Assembly: GCA_024304875.1 (NCBI GenBank)
Contig: JAMWZF010000074.1
Coordinates: forward strand, 4,341 to 11,181
Source of the DNA: Paracoccaceae bacterium
Lineage (GTDB): Bacteria > Pseudomonadota > Alphaproteobacteria > Rhodobacterales > Rhodobacteraceae
Reading direction: 5' to 3'
DNA length: 6,841 nucleotides
The notes under the pieces were generated by a model. It was not told where the DNA came from and did not search any database. It was given only the letters and a program-made list of their open reading frames with translations. How positions within the stretch are numbered: the first letter of the stretch is position 1; each line of letters starts with the position of its first letter. A program made the translations under genes and the position numbers. Positions 1-4,310 of this stretch are shown piece by piece.

Positions 1-1008
1 AACGTCGAGTGGTTCAACGGCCTGTTCGACGACGAGGGCCTGCTGATCGACGATGGCGGCTGGTCCGGCCGCCGGGACGTGACCCGCGCCGAGCAGACCG
101 CCGCCCTCGGCCACGTCTTCCAGGCGCTCGACGCCGACGCGGTCATGGTCATCGAGGCCCCCGACAGCCACGCGCGGCGGGATGGCACCAGGGCGCTCGA
201 GACCTTCGCCGCCCGCTTTGGCCTGCGCGCCCGCACCGCGCTGATCGGCTTCGTGAACGAGACCCAGCAGGAGATCATCCTGCTCTACGACCCGGACGCC
301 TTATCGGCCCGGCATGACCCGAAGGGCCCCGAGACCGGCAAGCACGGCGCCCCCGGCGCGCCCCGGTTCGACGGCGTCCTGCGCATCGACCTCGACATCG
401 ACGGGGTCGAGGACAAGGTGGTCTGGTCCAAGCCGCCCCTGGAGCTGGAGGTGGAGACCGCCGCCGGCACCCGCCTGCGCATGATCGGCGTCCACGCCAA
501 GTCCAAGGCCCCCCACGGCGCCCGCACCCCGGACGAGATCCTCAGCCTCTCCATCGCCAACCGCCGCAAGCAGCTGGTCCAATGCATCTGGCTGCGCCGC
601 CGCGTGGAGCAGCATCTGGAGGCAGGCGATCCCCTGATCGTTCTCGGGGATTTCAACGACGGCCCCGGCCTCGACGACTACGAGGCCCTGTTCGGCCGCT
701 CTGGGCTGGAGATCGTCGTCGGCGATCCCGGTGCGCGGCTCTACGACCCCAGCATCGGCGCGATCCTGCCCCTCTGCCCCGGCGCCGCGACCCCCACCAC
801 CGCGCGCTTCAAGGTGCCGCCCGAGGGCAAGTACCTGAACGCGCTGGTCGATTTCGTCATGGTCTCGGGGGACCTGATGGACCGCAGCCCGCGCTGGACC
901 ATCTGGCACCCCTTCGAGGAGCCGTCCTGCTACCACGATCCCGCCCTGCGCGAGGCGCTGCTGACCGCCTCCGACCACTTCCCCGTCACGCTGGACGTGG
1001 AAATCTGA
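1..1008 (+). CDS. Endonuclease/exonuclease/phosphatase family protein, 5' end outside window
   Basis: Hydrolase of the DNase I-like (EEP) fold, which cleaves phosphodiester or phosphomonoester bonds using a divalent metal. The true substrate (DNA, RNA, lipid or sugar phosphate) cannot be told from sequence. The frame is open from base 1 and starts with the family's first strand (NVEWFNGLF), whose Asn is a usual active-site residue, so the gene begins just upstream. The GTG at 79 is internal. In the 335 visible residues the family motifs occur in order: IE with the metal-binding Glu (about 52), GVHAKSK with the catalytic-region His (about 165), GDFND (about 216-220), LVDFVMVS (about 282-289) and the C-terminal SDHFPV (about 324-329). 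All key residues are present, so it looks active. No membrane segment is visible, and the N-terminus, with any signal peptide, is not seen. A small exported-protein gene follows after 24 bases. Family is sure; function is open. Confidence 0.9.
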   Translation, partial: NVEWFNGLFDDEGLLIDDGGWSGRRDVTRAEQTAALGHVFQALDADAVMVIEAPDSHARRDGTRALETFAARFGLRARTALIGFVNETQQEIILLYDPDALSARHDPKGPETGKHGAPGAPRFDGVLRIDLDIDGVEDKVVWSKPPLELEVETAAGTRLRMIGVHAKSKAPHGARTPDEILSLSIANRRKQLVQCIWLRRRVEQHLEAGDPLIVLGDFNDGPGLDDYEALFGRSGLEIVVGDPGARLYDPSIGAILPLCPGAATPTTARFKVPPEGKYLNALVDFVMVSGDLMDRSPRWTIWHPFEEPSCYHDPALREALLTASDHFPVTLDVEI

Positions 1009-1032
1009 CGCGGATCGCTTATCTTGAAGGGC

Positions 1033-1425
1033 ATGAGACACCTGCTCGCCGCCGCCCTTGCCCTGCCTCTCGCCGCCGCGCCCGTCCTCGCCCAGGACGC
1101 GGAGCCCGAGACCCCCGAGACGGATGAGGGCTTTTCCCTGATGGAAGAGGGCGCGCGGATGATCTTTCGCGGTCTCCTGAACGAGATGGGCCCGGCCCTG
1201 GACGAGATGGAAGGCTTCGCCGAAGACGTGCAGCCCGCCCTTCGCCAGTTCGCCGAGGAGATGGGGCCCGCGCTCGCCCAGCTCATGCACCTGATCGACG
1301 AGGTCGGCTACTACACGCCGCCCGAAGTCCTGCCGAACGGCGACATCATCATCCGCCGCCGGGACGACGCGCCGCCCTACGAAGCGCCCGAAGACACCCT
1401 GGGCGACGGCGAAATCGAACTCTAG
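1033..1425 (+). CDS. Small exported acidic protein of unknown function
   Basis: A 130-residue protein with a clear Sec signal peptide: Met-Arg-His, a hydrophobic Leu/Ala core, and a signal peptidase I site after VLA at residue 20. The mature 110 residues are acidic and should be periplasmic or secreted. Residues 35-90 look helical and contain three related Pro-Ala-Leu units (EMGPAL at 51, DVQPAL at 65, EMGPAL at 76). The C-terminal third carries PPEVLPNGDIIIRRR (96-110), then an acidic tail. I recall similar short proteins in Rhodobacterales that share the tail motif and are often labelled 'AAA+ family ATPase'. No Walker A or B motif is visible, so that label should not be copied. The ATG at 1033 is chosen over an in-frame TTG at 1024 because the signal peptide then starts normally. 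The purine stretch GAAGGG at 1026-1031 lies unusually close to the ATG. It is probably co-transcribed with the upstream hydrolase. Gene is likely real; function unknown. Confidence 0.82.
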   Translation: MRHLLAAALALPLAAAPVLAQDAEPETPETDEGFSLMEEGARMIFRGLLNEMGPALDEMEGFAEDVQPALRQFAEEMGPALAQLMHLIDEVGYYTPPEVLPNGDIIIRRRDDAPPYEAPEDTLGDGEIEL

Positions 1426-1428
1426 CCG

Positions 1429-1452
1429 GGCGCTGCGGCCGCCGCGCCTTTT
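1429..1452 (+). terminator. Rho-independent terminator of the plus-strand pair
   Basis: Starting 3 bases after the stop codon at 1423-1425, the arms GGCGCTGCGG (1429-1438) and CCGCCGCGCC (1439-1448) pair with one T-C mismatch, and TTTT (1449-1452) follows directly. In the RNA the central bases would open into a small loop. The GC stem plus T tract and the position right after a gene, facing a convergent neighbour, support termination. The T tract is short, so efficiency is uncertain. Confidence 0.7.
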
Positions 1453-1519
1453 CGCCCTTGAATACTGCGGGGGGCGAGGGTGGAGATCGTCATGGCCCCG
1501 CCACTGGTCCGCGCGACAA

Positions 1520-1543
1520 GGGCAACGCCCCTCGACCGTCGAG
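1520..1543 (-). terminator. Possible weak terminator or 3'-end hairpins of ppx
   Basis: Read on the minus strand, two small hairpins follow the ppx stop at once: CTCGAC/GTCGAG with a one-base centre (1531-1543), then GGGC-GTT-GCCC (1520-1530), followed by TTGT. The stems are short and there is no real T tract, so this is a weak candidate and could simply stabilise the mRNA end. Confidence 0.25.
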
Positions 1544-1545
1544 AT

Positions 1546-3117
1546 TCAGACCTGCCGGATCTTCGGCTCCGCTCCCAGCGCCACGGCGAGGGCGCGGAAC
1601 CGGGCCTCGGCCACCTCGCCGAACAGCGGTGCGGCAGCGGGCGACAGGCGCAGTTCCAGGTCGTGCTTCTTGGGATGGTAGCGCATCTCGCCCGGCATCT
1701 CGCCGGGATGCAGCCAGAGCATCGCGCCGAACCGCATGGCCCGTCCCAGCACCTCGGCTTCCAGTCGCTCCTTCTCGGTCAGCACCGCCTCCAGCGGCAC
1801 GAACCGGCCGCTCGGCGCCTTGGACGAATAGCGGTACATCAGCGCCCGGCCCATGAAGATCCGCTCGGCATGCTTGAGCCCGCCGAGGTTGGCGCGGGTG
1901 GCGTTGTCGAAGGTGACCTCGTGCCGGTAGTCGGGGTGCGCCCGCCAGCTGACGTCATGCAGGAGGCAGGCCGCCTTGATGATCCGTTTCTTCTGCCAGT
2001 CGGCATAGGGGAACAGCGGCTTGATGAAATCGTACAGCACCTTGCCGAAGCCGGGCACGCGGGCGTCCTTGGCCTCGGCGAAGCGGCAGGCCTCGATCAG
2101 GGGGTCGCGCTCGCGCAGGGCAGGGGGCATCTGTTCATACAGCATCCCCTCGCGGATGCCGTAGGAGGACACGGTGATGTCCTTGGGCTTGAAGGCCCGC
2201 ACCACCTCGGTGAGCACCATGCTGGCCAGCGGCACCAGCGCCATCCGCGCCTCGGAGACGCCGGCCCGGCCGCGCAGCTCGTTCAGGTCCGCCTCGGCGA
2301 TCATGTCCCGGGTGCGGGTGATCGCCTGCTTGGTCATCCGGTATTCGTGCAGGACGGTAAGGGGATACTCCCGGCGGACCATGTCGATCTTGGCGATCGC
2401 CCGCCAAGAGCCGCCGACGAGGAACAGGCGCTTGCCCTGGGCCTCGCCCATCTCCTCCAGCAGGCCCTTCACCGTCTTCTGGATATGGGCCTTGAGGGCC
2501 TTCTTGCCGCCCTTGAGGTCCCGCAGTTTCAGCGGACCGAGGGCCGAGGTGGTCCGCCGCCCGACCTCGCCCTTGTCGAGCAGGGCCAGCTCCATCGAGG
2601 AGCCGCCGATGTCGCAGACAAGGCCATAGGACCCCGGCCAGCCCAGCAGGACGCCCTGGGCGGACAGCCGGGCCTCCTCGTCACCGGGGATGACGTGGAC
2701 GGTCACGCCGGTCTTCTTCTTCACCTCGGCGCAGAACTCGGCCCCGTCCTCGGCATCGCGGACGGCGGCGGTCGCGACGGCGTTCAGCGGGTGGATGTCG
2801 AGCCCGTCGGCCAGGGCGGCGAAGCGGGTGATCGCGGCCAGCGCACGGGCGCGGCCCTCGGGATTGAGCCGGCCGGTGTCCGAGACGCCCTGTCCGAGGG
2901 CGCACATGACCTTTTCGTTGAAGAAATACGCCGGGCTCCGGGCCGCACCGTCGAAGACGACCATCCGGACCGAGTTCGATCCGACGTCGATCACGCCGAC
3001 CCTCGACAGCGCCCGTGCCTCGGGGTCGGCGAAGAGGGGCCGGCCGAAGGGCCCCCACTCCTCGGTGGCATCGCCGTCGGCGGTGGACGTCTCGTCCGTT
3101 CCGGTCAGACTGTCCAT
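1546..3117 (-). CDS. ppx: Exopolyphosphatase, Ppx/GppA family
   Basis: Cytoplasmic enzyme that removes terminal phosphates from inorganic polyphosphate, opposing Ppk1. The family also includes guanosine pentaphosphatases (GppA), and the split is not certain from sequence. The product is 523 residues, close to the usual length of two-domain Ppx proteins. The actin-like ASKHA core shows the phosphate-1 loop GVIDVGSNSVR (41-51), the DEEAR motif with the probable catalytic Glu (146-150), the phosphate-2 loop CDIGGSSMEL (168-177), and LVGGSWRAIAKI (233-244). The C-terminal half is a helical HD-like domain with LLHDVSWRAH (385-394). About 38 low-complexity residues precede the core. The ATG at 3117 is chosen because an AGGGAGG stretch lies 4 bases upstream. 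The gene lies 63 bases after the yqjE-type gene on the same strand and may be co-transcribed with it or have its own promoter. No damage is visible. Confidence 0.93.
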   Translation of the reverse strand: MDSLTGTDETSTADGDATEEWGPFGRPLFADPEARALSRVGVIDVGSNSVRMVVFDGAARSPAYFFNEKVMCALGQGVSDTGRLNPEGRARALAAITRFAALADGLDIHPLNAVATAAVRDAEDGAEFCAEVKKKTGVTVHVIPGDEEARLSAQGVLLGWPGSYGLVCDIGGSSMELALLDKGEVGRRTTSALGPLKLRDLKGGKKALKAHIQKTVKGLLEEMGEAQGKRLFLVGGSWRAIAKIDMVRREYPLTVLHEYRMTKQAITRTRDMIAEADLNELRGRAGVSEARMALVPLASMVLTEVVRAFKPKDITVSSYGIREGMLYEQMPPALRERDPLIEACRFAEAKDARVPGFGKVLYDFIKPLFPYADWQKKRIIKAACLLHDVSWRAHPDYRHEVTFDNATRANLGGLKHAERIFMGRALMYRYSSKAPSGRFVPLEAVLTEKERLEAEVLGRAMRFGAMLWLHPGEMPGEMRYHPKKHDLELRLSPAAAPLFGEVAEARFRALAVALGAEPKIRQV

Positions 3118-3180
3118 GCCGCCTCCCTCGCTGGTCCGCGCCCTCTATCGCGCAGGGTCGCGGGGCGGGTCAACGCCGCA

Positions 3181-3594
3181 CTACCCCCGCGGCCGCGGGG
3201 TCGAGGCCGTGCCGGGCCCGACATCGGGACCAGGCGGCACATCGGCCGTCCGGTTCGACCCGCGCGACAGCCCTTCGAGAAAGGCCAGCGCGACGGCGCC
3301 CATGTTCGCGGCCGGATGCGAGGCGGGGGGCGGCAGGCGGCGACGCAGGGCGCCCGCGATGACAAGCGCCAGCAGACCGACCATCACGTAGCCCGTCGCC
3401 AGGATGAAGGCGGCCCCGATCGCGCCCACCAGCGACCAGACCCAGAGGTACAGCCCCAGGGTAATGAACCCGGCGGCCGTCACGAAACAGACGGCCGCCA
3501 CCACCCAGAGCTCGGCGCGTGCGGCGATCCTCTTGGGGGAGGGCGGCCTCTGCAAGGCCAGGAAGACCTGCGCGGCAAGCGATGCCCACCGCAT
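3181..3594 (-). CDS. YqjE-type membrane protein, phage holin family (PF07332-like)
   Basis: Small inner-membrane protein of 137 residues, close to E. coli YqjE (134). It has a short basic N-terminal helix, two strongly hydrophobic segments at about 29-50 and 55-82, then LRRR (83-86) marking a cytoplasmic side. A third mildly hydrophobic stretch, MGAVALAFLEGLSRG, spans 98-112, and a disordered Pro/Gly-rich tail follows. The 'holin' family name reflects fold similarity; no lysis gene is nearby, so a lysis role is unlikely. It starts 3 bases after the DUF883 stop (TGA-CGC-ATG), with a GAGG ribosome site inside the end of that gene. The two are therefore almost surely co-transcribed and translationally coupled, matching the yqjD-yqjE order of E. 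coli. Molecular function is unknown. The last codons overlap a 16-bp perfect palindrome. Confidence 0.82.
   Translation of the reverse strand: MRWASLAAQVFLALQRPPSPKRIAARAELWVVAAVCFVTAAGFITLGLYLWVWSLVGAIGAAFILATGYVMVGLLALVIAGALRRRLPPPASHPAANMGAVALAFLEGLSRGSNRTADVPPGPDVGPGTASTPRPRG
3185..3200. repeat. 16-bp perfect palindrome at the 3' end of the yqjE-type gene
   Basis: CCCCGCGGCCGCGGGG is its own reverse complement. It covers the last five sense codons of the yqjE-type gene and ends just before its stop. In the minus-strand mRNA it could fold as a very strong stem with a GGCC loop. No T tract follows, so it is not a standard terminator. It may act as a pause or an exonuclease barrier between yqjE and ppx, or be a by-product of GC-rich codons. 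Confidence 0.6.
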
Positions 3595-3597
3595 GCG

Positions 3598-3909
3598 TCA
3601 GCGCCTCATCAGGCTCGCCAGGATGAAGCCGGCACCCATCGCCAGCCCGACCGCCATCAACGGGTTCTCGCGGACATGGTCCTCGGCCAGTTCGCGGGTG
3701 TGCTCGCCGCGGGCGCGGGCCTGGTCGACAAGGCTCTTTGCCTCTTCCGACAGGGTGTTGAGGTAATCGGTTGCCTGGGCGCGGGCATCGTGCGCCGCGC
3801 CGCGAACCCGGCCGCCGGCCATGCGGGCCAGAGTCTCGATATCCTTGCGCGCGATCTCGAGCTGCTCTTCGAGTTCCTTGTTCGTCGGCATGACTGCGTC
3901 GTCCTTCAT
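3598..3909 (-). CDS. DUF883 family (YqjD/ElaB-type) tail-anchored protein
   Basis: A 103-residue protein (E. coli YqjD has 101). Residues 10-80 form a charged, coiled-coil-like helix rich in Glu, Lys, Arg and Ala. The C-terminus carries the family signature: ENPLMAVGLAMGAGF (81-95) leading into a single membrane anchor and ending in MRR. In E. coli, YqjD and ElaB are inner-membrane proteins that bind ribosomes in stationary phase; the same role here is inference. Two starts are possible. The ATG at 3909 has GAAGG 9 bases upstream; an in-frame ATG at 3891 (residue 7) has AAGGA 10 bases upstream. A TATATT box on the minus strand (3925-3930) would give an almost leaderless message from 3909 but a normal leader from 3891. 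Its 91-base upstream gap could therefore hold a promoter. The yqjE-type gene follows after 3 bases. Confidence 0.88.
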   Translation of the reverse strand: MKDDAVMPTNKELEEQLEIARKDIETLARMAGGRVRGAAHDARAQATDYLNTLSEEAKSLVDQARARGEHTRELAEDHVRENPLMAVGLAMGAGFILASLMRR

Positions 3910-3935
3910 CTGTTAATACCTTCGAATATAGGGCA

Positions 3936-3984
3936 GGAGCGGAGCCGTGCGACCCCGCTCCCAACGGTTTGTCCCCTTCGGGAC
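3936..3984. repeat. Two hairpins in the DUF1328-DUF883 gap
   Basis: The 91-base gap holds two inverted repeats. GGAGCGG (3936-3942) pairs with CCGCTCC (3955-3961) across 12 bases, and GTCCC (3971-3975) pairs with GGGAC (3980-3984) around a 4-base loop. Neither is followed by a T run on the minus strand. They could mark the 3' end of the DUF1328 message or regulate the DUF883 promoter; the sequence alone does not decide. Confidence 0.4.
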
Positions 3985-4000
3985 GGACATTGGCCGGTGC

Positions 4001-4165
4001 CTATCGGCTCCGTACCATCCGGATGATCAGGGTCGCGGCGAAAAGCACGAGGAAGATCACGACGAGAAGCTGCGCGATCTCGACGGAAATGGCAGCGACG
4101 CCGGTGAAGCCAAGGACGGCCGCGATCAGCGCGACGACCAGGAAGGTGATTGCCCAACCAAGCAT
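4001..4165 (-). CDS. DUF1328 family small membrane protein (UPF0391/YtjA-type)
   Basis: A 54-residue gene. The protein starts MLGWAITFLVVALIAAVLGF, continues through TGVAAISVEIAQ, has a second hydrophobic stretch (about 33-49), and ends IIRMVRSR. This is the standard DUF1328 pattern: two membrane segments joined by a short turn, with a basic C-terminus, at the usual 53-60 residues. The start is well fixed: AAAGGAG lies 6 bases before the ATG. It heads the small-membrane-protein cassette between ppk1 and DUF883, with a 145-base gap upstream and a 91-base gap downstream, so it may be transcribed alone. Function of the family is unknown; it often sits near stress-related small membrane proteins, which is recalled knowledge and not seen here. 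Confidence 0.9.
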   Translation of the reverse strand: MLGWAITFLVVALIAAVLGFTGVAAISVEIAQLLVVIFLVLFAATLIIRMVRSR

Positions 4166-4171
4166 GTGATG

Positions 4172-4185
4172 CTCCTTTCGAAAGG
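4172..4185 (-). promoter_or_regulatory. Strong ribosome binding site overlapping a 12-bp palindrome
   Basis: On the minus strand AAAGGAG (4172-4178) lies 6 bases before the DUF1328 ATG and is the strongest Shine-Dalgarno sequence seen in the window. Most of it falls in the perfect palindrome CCTTTCGAAAGG (4174-4185). In RNA this could fold as a four-pair CCTT/AAGG stem with a TCGA loop that partly hides the site. The stem is weak, so any effect would be mild. Confidence 0.6.
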
Positions 4186-4219
4186 CAGTAACGGTTCTGT
4201 CAGGCGAATTAGAGCGAAG

Positions 4220-4243
4220 TTTGAACGGGTCACCCCGTTGAAA
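4220..4243. repeat. Inverted repeat upstream of the DUF1328 gene
   Basis: AACGGG (4224-4229) pairs with CCCGTT (4234-4239) around a four-base loop. After one G-G mismatch the arms extend by TTT/AAA, giving nine pairs out of ten. No T run follows on the minus strand, although TTT/AAA flanks both sides. It could be an mRNA hairpin in the leader or ppk1 trailer, or an operator for a dimeric regulator. Confidence 0.45.
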
Positions 4244-4264
4244 ACACGAGGCAATGCGCTAGAG

Positions 4265-4308
4265 GCCGGGCAGGACCCGGCAAAAAATGGCTCGCGGCGC
4301 TCGGGTCC
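4265..4308. repeat. Two overlapping, competing hairpins just after ppk1
   Basis: Directly downstream of ppk1, GCCGGG (4265-4270) can pair with CCCGGC (4276-4281), and GGACCCG (4273-4279) can instead pair with CGGGTCC (4302-4308). The pairings share bases 4276-4279, so only one can form at a time. A run of six T (minus strand, 4282-4287) sits between the outer and inner segments. It precedes the inner hairpin when read from ppk1, so it does not make a standard terminator. Confidence 0.45.
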
Positions 4309-4310
4309 GG

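Noticed and set aside
301..1290. 329-codon minus-strand frame opposite the EEP hydrolase and the exported protein
   Set aside because: It crosses two real genes on the other strand and has a biased Gly/Gln/Val/Arg-rich composition.
1033..1425. AAA+ ATPase label for the small exported protein
   Set aside because: No Walker A or Walker B motif is present, the protein is too short for an AAA+ domain, and it has a signal peptide.
3181..3594. Prophage remnant suggested by the 'phage holin family' protein
   Set aside because: There is no endolysin, integrase, structural gene or att-like repeat nearby, and the neighbour is a DUF883 gene, as in the E. coli yqjD-yqjE operon.
3925..3954. RpoH-type promoter (CTTG ... 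CTATAT) for the DUF883 gene
   Set aside because: CTATAT is present on the minus strand, but no CTTG lies at the expected distance upstream.
1480..4026. 848-codon open frame on the plus strand opposite ppx, yqjE, DUF883 and the start of the DUF1328 region
   Set aside because: It runs antisense across four well-supported genes and their gaps and reads as a low-complexity Gly/Arg/Ala/His/Gln-rich product with no recognisable domain. Long antisense frames are common in GC-rich DNA.
4186..4235. Sigma-70 or EcfG-type promoter for DUF1328
   Set aside because: GTGACC and TAATTC at about the right spacing are poor matches, and no GGAAC ... CGTT pair with proper spacing was found.
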